In this document: positions 6,191-13,680 of the stretch, in pieces | How positions within the stretch are numbered: position 1 is the stretch's first letter | Layout: every line of letters starts with the position of its first letter | Assembly (NCBI GenBank): GCA_002457295.1 | Contig: NTKF01000025.1 | Coordinates: forward strand, 1 to 19,779 | Origin: Flavobacteriales bacterium MED-G22 | GTDB taxonomy: Bacteria; Bacteroidota; Bacteroidia; Flavobacteriales; Flavobacteriaceae | DNA length: 19,779 nt | Direction of reading: 5' to 3' | Notes under the pieces: generated by a model | The model's input: only the letters and a program-made list of their open reading frames with translations | What the model was told of the DNA's origin: nothing | Database searches by the model: none | Position numbers and translations under genes: made by a program

Positions 6191-6967
6191 ATGGCTAATA
6201 AAAAAGAACTGACCGTTGAAGCCAAATTGAGAGCTCTATTTGACCTGCAATTAATTGATTCTAGAATAGATGAAATAAGAGGGTTGAGAGGAGAATTACC
6301 TCTCGAGGTTGAAGACCTAGAAAATGAGATTGCAGGCCTCAACAAAAGGTTAGAAAAAATGAAAGACGAAATCGAACAAAATAATGCTTCTATTTCTGAT
6401 CAGAAAAATAAAATAGAAAAAAGCAATGATCTTCATAAGAAATATGAAGAGAAACTAAAAAATGTTCGAAACAATAGAGAGTATAATTCTATCATCAAAG
6501 AGCAAGAATACCAGGATTTAGAAATCCAACTTGCTGAAAAGAAAATAAAAGAATTTAAAGCAGCCTCTGAACATAAACAAGAGGCAATCTATCAGCTCAA
6601 TGAGAAATTGTCTGAAAGGAATCAACACCTAGACACTAAAAAAAGTGAGTTAGACGCCATTTTAAAAGAAACCCAAAAGGAAGAAGATATTCTTTTAAGT
6701 AAGTCAGGAGAATTTGAAAGCCAAATAGAAGATCATTTATTAAGAGCCTACAAACGCATTCGACAAAATGTTAAAAATGGACTTGCGATAGTACCCATTG
6801 AGCGTGGTGCATCAGGAGGATCCTATTTTACTATCCCACCACAAGTTCAACTTGAAATTGCTTCTCGTAATAAAATAATCACTGACGAACATAGCGGAAG
6901 AATTTTAGTTGACGCTTCATTAGCTGAAGAAGAAACAAAAAAAATTAAAGCACTAATTGAAGCATAA
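6191..6967 (+). CDS. Coiled-coil protein of the C4 zinc-ribbon family, zinc cysteines lost
   Basis: 258 residues from ATG 6191, 2 bp after the NIF3 stop. A TTG two codons earlier would overlap that stop. Residues about 10-190 form a long Lys/Glu-rich coiled-coil hairpin with a central RNNREYNSI turn. The C-terminal part (about 200-245) matches the family's small beta domain: GGSYFTIPPQVQLEI and IITDEHSGRILVD. In canonical members these read CGGCxxxIPPQ and CEHCGRIL, with four zinc-binding Cys. Here all four are replaced (Ser, Ser, Asp, Ser) and no cysteine remains, although the surrounding residues persist. Function unknown; pairing with a NIF3 gene is a recurrent arrangement in many bacteria, suggesting a shared process. 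Confidence 0.9.
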   Translation: MANKKELTVEAKLRALFDLQLIDSRIDEIRGLRGELPLEVEDLENEIAGLNKRLEKMKDEIEQNNASISDQKNKIEKSNDLHKKYEEKLKNVRNNREYNSIIKEQEYQDLEIQLAEKKIKEFKAASEHKQEAIYQLNEKLSERNQHLDTKKSELDAILKETQKEEDILLSKSGEFESQIEDHLLRAYKRIRQNVKNGLAIVPIERGASGGSYFTIPPQVQLEIASRNKIITDEHSGRILVDASLAEEETKKIKALIEA

Positions 6968-6976
6968 TCAACGACT

Positions 6977-7402
6977 TCATTTCCAATAATCATAAACAAC
7001 AAAGTTTTCTACATTGGGAGCAAAAACAGCACCAAACTCTGTGTGGATTGGATGAGGTAGATAAATGCTATCTCTATCTTTAGCCGTTTGAAAAGCCATC
7101 GTTAGACTGTGTGAAAAGCCTTGATCAAAGCCTTCTTGAGAAACATTATTCCCATAGGTTAATTCATATACCCCTGGTATTTGAGCTAATGCATTTGCTG
7201 CATTTTCTATGTCATACAATATTTTATTTGAGGTTTCTGATTTGTATTTGATTAGAACAATGTGTTGCAAAGCGGGAGGGTTTTGTTGCAAAGCACCTGC
7301 ACCGATTGGTTTTCTTTCATAAAAGAAATAGCCTATGGTTATTATGAATGCATATATTATCGTAATAATTACTAAGGCGATTTTGTCAGCTAAGTTGCTC
7401 AT
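6977..7402 (-). CDS. Membrane-anchored Dabb (stress-responsive alpha/beta barrel) domain protein
   Basis: 141 residues. Residues 8-29 (IALVIITIIYAFIITIGYFF) form a transmembrane anchor. Residues about 46-140 form a Dabb ferredoxin-like domain: LQHIVLIKYK, IPGVYELTYGNNVS, GFSHSLTMAF, IYLPHPIHTEFG and a final VVYDYW. Dabb proteins dimerise into small barrels. Some are enzymes and many are stress-induced proteins of unknown activity. The His of HIVLIKY and the YLPHPxH motif are kept. The domain probably faces the periplasm if the N-terminus is inside. It is convergent with the coiled-coil gene (9 bp apart). No clear promoter box was seen upstream. Substrate unknown. Confidence 0.85.
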   Translation of the reverse strand: MSNLADKIALVIITIIYAFIITIGYFFYERKPIGAGALQQNPPALQHIVLIKYKSETSNKILYDIENAANALAQIPGVYELTYGNNVSQEGFDQGFSHSLTMAFQTAKDRDSIYLPHPIHTEFGAVFAPNVENFVVYDYWK

Positions 7403-7664
7403 AAGAGAAAGTTATATAGCATAAAAATAAGATAATTCTATTAGCTTGATATGGAAAAAAGAAAACCCACCTCCAAATCATAAAGTTCAAGATTAACAAT
7501 AGATTATCAAAATGAAAAATACAGGAGGCAGGTTTACTATCACAAACCTAATCTACATTTTAGACGAGATTATTTCCATTAGGTTACATTTGGAGTTTAT
7601 AAATTATTGTTAAAGTGAAGAGCGATACGCTAAAACCCCCACTACTTAAGTAGGGTTGAAGATG
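7403..7664. other. AT-rich intergenic stretch with several inverted repeats, no gene seen
   Basis: About 260 bp between the Dabb gene and tRNA-Val without a supported reading frame. Inverted pairs: CTCCAAAT 7471-7478 with ATTTGGAG 7588-7595; TTAACAAT 7493-7500 with ATTGTTAA 7605-7612; AACCTAAT 7545-7552 with ATTAGGTT 7578-7585; and an imperfect pair AAACCCACCTCC/GGAGGCAGGTTT near 7463-7534. Not all can pair at once. It may be a small structured RNA, a decayed element or chance in AT-rich DNA. Confidence 0.3.
7631..7656 (-). terminator. Possible terminator of tRNA-Val
   Basis: On the minus strand, AACCC and GGG arms surround the 12-base palindrome CTACTTAAGTAG (7642-7653), followed by GGTTTTA. 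The stem needs a 2-nt bulge and the T-run is short, so the call is modest. Its position just downstream of the tRNA fits. Confidence 0.45.
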
Positions 7665-7739
7665 TGGGCGCGAAGGGATTCGAACCCCTGACCCCTTGGG
7701 TGTAAACCAAGTGCTCTGAACCAACTGAGCTACGCGCCC
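7665..7739 (-). tRNA. tRNA-Val, anticodon TAC
   Basis: 75 nt folding as a full cloverleaf. Acceptor GGGCGCG/CGCGCCC, then TA, D arm GCTC/GAGC, anticodon arm CTTGG-TTTACAC-CCAAG giving TAC (reads GUA-type Val codons), variable GGGTC, T arm AGGGG-TTCGAAT-CCCTT, and discriminator A. The 3' CCA is not encoded, as is usual in Bacteroidota. It is preceded by a perfect promoter. Confidence 0.98.
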
Positions 7740-7751
7740 CTAAAGTGGTTG

Positions 7752-7782
7752 CAAATATAATGGCGTTTTTTCTATTTGCAAA
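7752..7782 (-). promoter_or_regulatory. Perfect Bacteroidota promoter of tRNA-Val
   Basis: On the minus strand TTTG (7782-7779), exactly 19 bp, TATATTTG (7759-7752). Both boxes and the spacer equal the consensus TTTG-N19-TAnnTTTG. The expected start near 7746 is a few bases before the tRNA 5' end. Confidence 0.85.
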
Positions 7783-7798
7783 TTAATTTAGAGGCAAT

Positions 7799-9013
7799 TC
7801 ATAAAACTTCAGCAACCACAAAAGTACTGCCACCAACATAGATAAAATCAGACGATTTAGCATTGTTTTTAGCGGCAGAAAAAGCTGCTGCTACACTACT
7901 GTAGGTTGAATAGTGAGAAGTTTTATTACTAACATATTTCTCTAGGTTATTTAACTGAAGGGACCTAGGGTTATTAGCCGCACAAAGGTACAATTTAGCT
8001 TCATCTGGTAATAAAGAAACAATGGGCATAATTTCTTTGTCCTGAACAAAGCCCAAAACTAAATGAAGAGTCTGATAGCGTTGTTTACGAATTTGAGAAA
8101 CAACCTGTGAGATCCCCTCTTTGTTATGGGCCACATCTGCTACAATCATTGGGGCTGTGCCGATGCATTGCCATCTACCCTTTATTCCAGTGTTTTTAAC
8201 AACACTTAAAAATCCTTCTTTACAATTTTTCTGACTGATTTTGAATTGGGGTAAAAGCTGAACAGTAGCTTGTGCTAATCGAATATTTTCCTTTTGATAC
8301 TCTCCAACCAAATCACTTTCATAAACCCTTTCAACTAAGTCATTAGCCCAATGAACTGCTGCTCCACACTTTTTTGCGACCTCCTCAAAAACAGGTTGTG
8401 TTTCAGCATCTTTTTCCCCAATTAAAATTGGAATTTTATTTTTTATAATTCCAGCTTTCTCTCTTGCAATAGCAGATCGTGAATCTCCTAAAAATTGAGT
8501 ATGATCCAATCCGATGTTTGTAATTATACTCAAAACTGGAGTGATAATATTGGTTGCATCCAATCTACCTCCTAAGCCTACTTCAACAATAGCAATATCA
8601 ACTTGATGAAAGGCAAATCGATCAAAAGCCAATCCAACGGTCATTTCAAAGAATGAGCTTTTATGGGTATCAAAATAGGTTTTATGTTGGGCAACGAAAT
8701 CTACAATTTCTTTTCTTTCAACAGCTGTTCCGTTTACACGAACTCGTTCATTAAAATCCTTTAAATGTGGAGAAGTATATAAACCGACCTTATACCCTGC
8801 TTGTTGAAAAACAGAGGCGATTAAATGCGCTGTAGACCCTTTCCCATTGGTTCCAGCGATGTGTATACTTTGAAATTTGTTGTGTGGATTGCCTAAATAA
8901 TCAACTATTTTATGGATCCGTTCCAATCCTGGTCGGTAGGCACTGGCCCCTATTCGCTGATAGATTGGCAATTTATGGTAGAGCCATTCAACGGTTTCAT
9001 TATAGGTTTTCAA
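7799..9013 (-). CDS. folC: Bifunctional folylpolyglutamate synthase / dihydrofolate synthase
   Basis: 404 residues, Mur-ligase fold. Adds glutamate to dihydropteroate and glutamate tails to tetrahydrofolate in the cytosol. Visible: P-loop AGTNGKGST (53-61), LYTSPHLKDFNERVRVNG, the FEMTVGLAFDRFA and VEVGLGGRLDATN motifs, ITNIGLDHTQFLG, EKAGIIK and, in the C-terminal domain, the DVAHNKEG motif. The start is TTG 9013: an in-frame stop lies two codons upstream and the N-terminus matches family members. It starts 3 bp after the TonB-like gene, as the last gene of the exbB-exbD-tonB unit. That link with folate metabolism looks positional only. Confidence 0.96.
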   Translation of the reverse strand: MKTYNETVEWLYHKLPIYQRIGASAYRPGLERIHKIVDYLGNPHNKFQSIHIAGTNGKGSTAHLIASVFQQAGYKVGLYTSPHLKDFNERVRVNGTAVERKEIVDFVAQHKTYFDTHKSSFFEMTVGLAFDRFAFHQVDIAIVEVGLGGRLDATNIITPVLSIITNIGLDHTQFLGDSRSAIAREKAGIIKNKIPILIGEKDAETQPVFEEVAKKCGAAVHWANDLVERVYESDLVGEYQKENIRLAQATVQLLPQFKISQKNCKEGFLSVVKNTGIKGRWQCIGTAPMIVADVAHNKEGISQVVSQIRKQRYQTLHLVLGFVQDKEIMPIVSLLPDEAKLYLCAANNPRSLQLNNLEKYVSNKTSHYSTYSSVAAAFSAAKNNAKSSDFIYVGGSTFVVAEVL

Positions 9014-9016
9014 TCT

Positions 9017-9865
9017 TTATTCCCCTAGTTTAAATTGAATTACAACAAATCCAATTTGTTTATTTGGTGCGTTGGCATCTGAATGCCATTTGTGCAACTG
9101 TGCTGTTTTTTCTGCTGGTTCCAATAGACAAGGATGTGTGTTAGTACTTCCTTTTACTCCCGGTGTTGCCTTAACTACATCTCCATTTTGATCTACCGTG
9201 ATCCGCACTACAACCGTTCCTTCTTGATTGCAATCTTGCACCACTTTGCCTTCCAATCGTAGGCTTCGTCCATTAAGTCCGAATCGAGTCCCCTCTCCTC
9301 CTTGTCCTTCTTCACTATAGTAGCTATTGGAATATGGATTCCCTTTGGGTTGGCCTTGATCTCCTGATGTTCCTTCAATGCCCTCGCTGGGCAATTCTTC
9401 GCCCTCAGATGGTTCCTTATGAATGAGGTTTGACACTAAATTTTTAGTAGCTTCGGAGACTTTTGGTTTGGGGGGTTGTTTTTCTTCCACAGGGGTTTCT
9501 TTCTCTACCTTTTGTTTAGCTTCTGGTTGCTTTTCTTCCTGAGCAATAGGTATCTCACTTTTTTTTTCTGTCAACACTTTTTCACTCATGGGGATTGTTG
9601 TTGTTTTTGGAGATGGAGGGGTTGATTTTTCTATTTGCTCTTCTTGAGCTTCTTGAACTGGGTTAGGTTTTGACACAGGAGGATTTTGTGATTGAATTTG
9701 ACCTTTTCCAGTTGAATGCATTCCAAAATTTACTTCCATTCCATAAGCGATAGGGGGGTCTAAATAGCTAAGCCCAAGAACAAAAAAAACGAGTAACAAA
9801 AGTAGCGCAGTGATTGTGGTAAGTACCGCTGCCTTTTTTTTGTGTGCTGTATCTAAAAATTTCAT
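9017..9865 (-). CDS. TonB-family energy transducer
   Basis: 282 residues from ATG 9865 (a TTG two codons earlier is less likely). Residues about 12-34 are the single membrane anchor (VLTTITALLLLLVFFVLGL). A long Pro/Glu/Lys-rich periplasm-spanning linker follows (about 55-150), then a Gly/Ser-rich stretch, then a TonB C-terminal domain (about 200-282: GTVVVRITVDQNGDVVKA... IGFVVIQFKL). Two cysteines, C212 and C246, lie in the periplasmic domain and could form a disulfide. It should transmit proton-motive energy from ExbB-ExbD to outer-membrane receptors. It is immediately downstream of exbD and upstream of folC. No receptor gene is in the window, so the cargo is unknown. Confidence 0.92.
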   Translation of the reverse strand: MKFLDTAHKKKAAVLTTITALLLLLVFFVLGLSYLDPPIAYGMEVNFGMHSTGKGQIQSQNPPVSKPNPVQEAQEEQIEKSTPPSPKTTTIPMSEKVLTEKKSEIPIAQEEKQPEAKQKVEKETPVEEKQPPKPKVSEATKNLVSNLIHKEPSEGEELPSEGIEGTSGDQGQPKGNPYSNSYYSEEGQGGEGTRFGLNGRSLRLEGKVVQDCNQEGTVVVRITVDQNGDVVKATPGVKGSTNTHPCLLEPAEKTAQLHKWHSDANAPNKQIGFVVIQFKLGE

Positions 9866-9875
9866 GTTCAAATCT

Positions 9876-10271
9876 TCACTGTGAGTCTACTGCCAATACA
9901 ATTTTTATTCCATTTCTATTAGCAATATTCATGACATATACCACATCATCTAGAGGCACTTTTTTATCTGCTCTTAAGATTACTGAAGGAGAAGAAAGTG
10001 ATTTCATTTGGCCAATTAATCTATTCTCTAGATTTCTTTTGGAGACCGCTTGCTCGTCAATATAAAACCGATTTGATGTTCTAATTGTAACGGCCACTGT
10101 GTTGCGGTTTTCTGATTTCCCCTCAGCTTGGGGCAACTTTACTTCAATGGTATTGAGTTGTTTAGCAAGGGTTGAAGCGATCATAAAAAAAATCAACAAC
10201 AAAAACACGACGTCTGTCATTGAAGACATGTTAAATTCTGGTTTGATTTTATTTCTGCCGCTTAATTTCAT
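9876..10271 (-). CDS. exbD: ExbD/TolR-family biopolymer transport protein
   Basis: 131 residues from ATG 10271; a TTG one codon earlier is ignored. A short cytosolic N-terminus (MKLSGRNKIKPEFNMSSMTD) is followed by one transmembrane helix (VVFLLLIFFMIASTL) with the conserved proton-pathway Asp (D20) at its start, then a periplasmic domain ending in VVYVMNIANRNGIKIVLAV. It forms the ExbB-ExbD motor that energises TonB. It starts 3 bp after the exbB stop and ends 10 bp before the TonB-like gene. Confidence 0.96.
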   Translation of the reverse strand: MKLSGRNKIKPEFNMSSMTDVVFLLLIFFMIASTLAKQLNTIEVKLPQAEGKSENRNTVAVTIRTSNRFYIDEQAVSKRNLENRLIGQMKSLSSPSVILRADKKVPLDDVVYVMNIANRNGIKIVLAVDSQ

Positions 10272-10274
10272 CAA

Positions 10275-10958
10275 TTAGGTGGGTTCGTTCAAGAGGTCCA
10301 AAAATTCAAGGCTCGACGCTTCCATTTGATAGACAACTTTATTGGTTTTGACAACTAAATGATTGTAGGTTATATACCCAATGATCCCTACTATAAGACC
10401 AGCAACTGTTGTAGTCATTGCTGTATAAAGACCATCGGCTAACAATTGCATATCAATATTTCCTCCAGCATTAGAGATTTCAAAAATCGAAAGGATCATT
10501 CCAATAACAGTTCCTAAAAACCCTAGCATGGGAGCAGCACCTGCAATTGTGGCTAATATACTTATATTTTTTTCTAGTTTATACACTTCTAATCGGCCAG
10601 CATTTTCAATGGTAGTATTAATGTCCTCTAAGGGTCGACCAATGCGGCTAAGTCCCTTAGAAATAAGCCTAGCTACTGGCTTGTTTTCTGAAAGACAAAT
10701 TTGCTGGGCGTTATCGATTTTACCATTGAGAACATAGGTTCTTATTTGAGACATAAAATTTGAAGAAATTTTAACCGCATCTCTAATGGCAAATAATCGC
10801 TCAAAATAAATGTATACCACCACCAAAAGAAGAACTACTAAAAGACCAATAATGATTTGGCCTCCCAAACCACCGTTCTGAATCAACTCGATCAGAGATA
10901 AAGTTTTTTCTGTTTGTAGTGGAGGGCTTTCTTGGATGAGAAAAAAGTGTGTTTTCAT
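10275..10958 (-). CDS. exbB: ExbB / MotA-TolQ-family proton channel protein
   Basis: 227 residues. Three membrane segments: about 35-53 (IIIGLLVVLLLVVVYIYF), 131-152 (ISILATIAGAAPMLGFLGTVIGMILSIF) and 172-194 (GLYTAMTTTVAGLIVGIIGYITYN). The APMLGFLGTVIGM and LYTAMTTTVAGL motifs are diagnostic of the MotA/TolQ/ExbB family. It forms the pentameric proton channel around ExbD. It is the first gene of the exbB-exbD-tonB-folC unit, with its own -7 box upstream. Confidence 0.96.
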   Translation of the reverse strand: MKTHFFLIQESPPLQTEKTLSLIELIQNGGLGGQIIIGLLVVLLLVVVYIYFERLFAIRDAVKISSNFMSQIRTYVLNGKIDNAQQICLSENKPVARLISKGLSRIGRPLEDINTTIENAGRLEVYKLEKNISILATIAGAAPMLGFLGTVIGMILSIFEISNAGGNIDMQLLADGLYTAMTTTVAGLIVGIIGYITYNHLVVKTNKVVYQMEASSLEFLDLLNEPT

Positions 10959-10993
10959 CGATTAAGTTATATAACTCTCAACGATGAAGATAT

Positions 10994-11001
10994 CAAAAAT
11001 A
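10994..11001 (-). promoter_or_regulatory. Probable -7 box of the exbB operon
   Basis: TATTTTTG on the minus strand (11001-10994) is an exact TAnnTTTG match. A TTTTA stretch about 18 bp upstream, inside the nhaD end, may serve as a weak -33 element. The leader to ATG 10958 would be about 30 nt. Confidence 0.5.
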
Positions 11002-11007
11002 TTGTGA

Positions 11008-12339
11008 TTAAGAGGTGATAAAATCGCGTAAGAGAAGAAAAGTAAAAAAGCCAGCCAAGAAACCTACTAATGCTAACCAAGCAATTTTTTTCAAATACCA
11101 AAAGAAATCAATTTTCTCCATGCCCATTGCAACAACTCCTGCTGCAGAGCCTATGATTAACATGCTTCCTCCTGTCCCCGCAGCATAGGCAATTAGATGC
11201 CAAAGAGGATTGTCTAGTTCTTGAGAAAACATTCCAATACTAGCAGCTACAAGTGGCACATTATCAATAACAGCTGAGCCTGCCCCAAGAAGAGCAATGA
11301 CAAAATCTGTGTTAGGAATTGTGCTATTGAGACCCTCTGCAAAATGAAACAACATACCTAAAGATTCTAATGCAGCAACAGCTAGGAGGATCCCTAAGAA
11401 AAAAAGAATACTTGGCAATTCGATTTTAGAGAGAGATTTATGGACTGGGCTGGCAGTAGCATGTGCATCACTTTCTAGGTCAACGGAACTAATACTAATT
11501 TTAGCTTTACTAAAAATTTCAGCAAAGGTGGCCACAATAGCCAAAGACAACATCATTCCTACATAGGGAGGGAGATGAGTTAATGTCTTGAATATAGGCA
11601 CAAACACAATGGCAGAGAGGCCTAAGTATAACATGGCAGCACCTCGACGATGTGTGGCTACTTTTTCTTCTTCCTCAGGGAGTTCAATTTCTCCCTTGAA
11701 GGCGGGAAGGGTTGAGGCTAAAAAAGTAGGGACTACCAAACAAACTACGGAAGGTATGAGTACGTACCCTATTAATTTTCCTGTAGTAACTTTGTTCGCA
11801 ATCCACAACATTGTAGTAGTCACATCTCCAATAGGAGACCATGCTCCTCCTGCATTTGCAGCAATAATGATTAACCCTGCAAACCATAATCGTGTTTCTC
11901 TACTAGGAATCACTTTTTGCAAAATGGTGATTAGCACTATGGTGGCTGTTAAATTATCTATGATAGCAGAAAGGATAAATGCTAGAATGGCAAAAATCCA
12001 CAAAAGCCCTTTTTTACTTTTCGTCTTTATAAAGCTTTTTATAGTAAAAAATCCATTGAAATAATCAATGATTTCCACAATAGTCATCGCACCTAGCAAA
12101 AAGATAATTATTTCTGCCGTTTTACCTAAGTGATGCAATAAAATCTCTTCTAGGTGTGTAGGTTCTAATTCTTTTAGTTCTGTATTAACCTCAAATACAG
12201 GAAGATGAAACAATGAGATTAAGGCCCATAGAAAAGCCATCATAGCCAAAGCAGGAATGAGTTTATCTACTTTAAGGGTATGTTCAAGGGTAATTGCGAG
12301 ATATCCGATGATAAAAATGCCAATTAGAATGGTTTCCAT
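11008..12339 (-). CDS. nhaD: Sodium:proton antiporter of the NhaD family
   Basis: 443 residues with about 12 hydrophobic helices. Ion transporter-superfamily/NhaD features: LGAMTIVEIIDYFNGF, SAIIDNLTATIVLITIL, an ANAGGAWSPIGDVTTTMLW loop, GAGSAVIDNVPLVAASIGM, and a GTGGSMLIIGSAAGVVAMG repeat. The Asp-Asn pairs in the two IDN motifs are the likely ion-binding pair of the inverted repeats. It exports Na+ in exchange for protons at the inner membrane, in keeping with a salt-exposed habitat. An acidic cytosolic loop (LPEEEEKVATHRR) sits mid-protein. It lies between anmK (84 bp upstream) and exbB (49 bp downstream), all on one strand. Confidence 0.94.
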   Translation of the reverse strand: METILIGIFIIGYLAITLEHTLKVDKLIPALAMMAFLWALISLFHLPVFEVNTELKELEPTHLEEILLHHLGKTAEIIIFLLGAMTIVEIIDYFNGFFTIKSFIKTKSKKGLLWIFAILAFILSAIIDNLTATIVLITILQKVIPSRETRLWFAGLIIIAANAGGAWSPIGDVTTTMLWIANKVTTGKLIGYVLIPSVVCLVVPTFLASTLPAFKGEIELPEEEEKVATHRRGAAMLYLGLSAIVFVPIFKTLTHLPPYVGMMLSLAIVATFAEIFSKAKISISSVDLESDAHATASPVHKSLSKIELPSILFFLGILLAVAALESLGMLFHFAEGLNSTIPNTDFVIALLGAGSAVIDNVPLVAASIGMFSQELDNPLWHLIAYAAGTGGSMLIIGSAAGVVAMGMEKIDFFWYLKKIAWLALVGFLAGFFTFLLLRDFITS

Positions 12340-12387
12340 GGAAGCTTAAATTATAGTTTGTGTTTTGATTTTATGTTGTGTAGATAC

Positions 12388-12395
12388 CAAATTTA
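12388..12395 (-). promoter_or_regulatory. Possible -7 box upstream of nhaD
   Basis: TAAATTTG on the minus strand (12395-12388) matches TAnnTTTG exactly, in the 84-bp gap after anmK. No good -33 box was seen, and in AT-rich DNA such an octamer can arise by chance. Confidence 0.35.
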
Positions 12396-12423
12396 TTAAA
12401 ATTCCAAAAAGAGGGTTGCTTTT

Positions 12424-13512
12424 TTAAGGAAAAAATATATTCCCCGCCACATGGTCTTTTTTTGCCCCAGTAACAGCAGCATAACAATTCACTTCCTCTA
12501 GCAGTTTCAACACACCTAACAGACCAAATATCAATGCTTCCTTGAAGTTTACTAAAGTATGCTCTGGAATTTCAAATTGAGCTTCAGAATAGCGGGTTAG
12601 AGTTTCCATAAAATAATGATTGTGAGCCCCTCCGCCAGTGACTAAGACTAGATCTCCTTTGTTCCATTGATTACCAATTTGGAGCGCACAATGATGGGCA
12701 TAAGTATGCATCACGTCTTGGATTAAAGAATCTTCATATTTATTTACTTTGGAGATAATGTTTTCTTCAACCCATTCTCTACCTAACGATTTTGGCCCAG
12801 ATAGAGAATAATAGGAGAGTGCATTGAGTTGCTCAAGCAACGGTTCAATTATTTTTCCTTTAGATGCTAAATGTCCAGATTCGTCAAACGTCAAACCTAG
12901 TTTATTCGAAAGATAATTAAAGACTTGATTAAAAGCACAAACATCATAAGCTTTGGGGGGGTTGATCGAAATTTTTGAAAGATTGGCTATTCCTCCTAAA
13001 TTCAGACAACCCGTGTATTTTGGAAATAACAAATGATCACCGACAGGCACCAACGGAGCCCCCTGGCCACCAAGGGCCACATCTTGGGTTCTAAAATCAC
13101 AAACCACTGGACAATGCAGGTTATTTGAAATTAATGGAAGATTGCCTATCTGTAAAGTAATTCCTTTTTCGGGTTGATGCAACACCGTATGACCGTGAGA
13201 ACATATCGCCTTTAAATCCTCTAAATCATATTTTTTTATCGTTTGATATAATGTTTTTGATAGCCACTTTGTATACTCAAAATCTAACTTTTCAAGTTCT
13301 TTTTTATGTAGTGTATGGGCTTTAGCTAGTCGCCTTTGCCAAGCTTTTGGATAGGGGATTGTCTCAGTTAAAGTAAAGTCAAAATGCCATTGCCCCTTTT
13401 TGTCTTTTCTAAATTGGGCAGAAGCTAAATCTAATCCATCCAGAGAAGTCCCTGACATCACTCCTAACACGTGAAATTGCACAGTCTTTTTTCTCTTTTT
13501 TTGCCCTATCAT
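12424..13512 (-). CDS. anmK: Anhydro-N-acetylmuramic acid kinase
   Basis: 362 residues. Converts 1,6-anhydro-MurNAc from peptidoglycan turnover, with ATP, into MurNAc-6-phosphate in the cytosol. ASKHA-fold motifs: GVMSGTSLDGLDLA (17-30, phosphate-1 loop), ICSHGHTVLHQPEKG, TLQIGNLP, VVCDFRTQDVALGGQGAPLVPVGD (substrate Asp and Arg), LNLGGIANLS and VTGGGAHN. The length fits the family. The start MIGQKKRKKTVQFHVLG has a short Lys/Arg-rich leader, and a later start near the VLGVMSG strand is not excluded. It is divergent from gltB across a 168-bp AT-rich gap. Confidence 0.96.
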   Translation of the reverse strand: MIGQKKRKKTVQFHVLGVMSGTSLDGLDLASAQFRKDKKGQWHFDFTLTETIPYPKAWQRRLAKAHTLHKKELEKLDFEYTKWLSKTLYQTIKKYDLEDLKAICSHGHTVLHQPEKGITLQIGNLPLISNNLHCPVVCDFRTQDVALGGQGAPLVPVGDHLLFPKYTGCLNLGGIANLSKISINPPKAYDVCAFNQVFNYLSNKLGLTFDESGHLASKGKIIEPLLEQLNALSYYSLSGPKSLGREWVEENIISKVNKYEDSLIQDVMHTYAHHCALQIGNQWNKGDLVLVTGGGAHNHYFMETLTRYSEAQFEIPEHTLVNFKEALIFGLLGVLKLLEEVNCYAAVTGAKKDHVAGNIFFP

Positions 13513-13680
13513 TATAAAATTAATTCATTATCAAAATCGTAATTATTCTAGTCTTTATTTTTGATTTTTTTAAAAATTTTAAAATAATTTGATTTTTCTC
13601 TAAAATTATTGCTTTAAAATACAAACGCAAAGTCTATCTTCTAAACAATTCGTAATTTGGGTGTCCTTTAAAAAAATTCT
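13513..13680. other. Divergent anmK-gltB spacer
   Basis: 168 bp, extremely AT-rich with long A and T tracts (about 13549-13600), as often seen upstream of strongly expressed genes. TAATTTG near 13652 resembles a -7 box but is one base short in spacing, so no promoter is called with confidence. Nothing else recognised. Confidence 0.4.

Noticed and set aside
11588..12064. Plus-strand open frame of 158 codons
   Set aside because: It is a shadow of nhaD, whose motifs and membrane segments are unmistakable on the minus strand.
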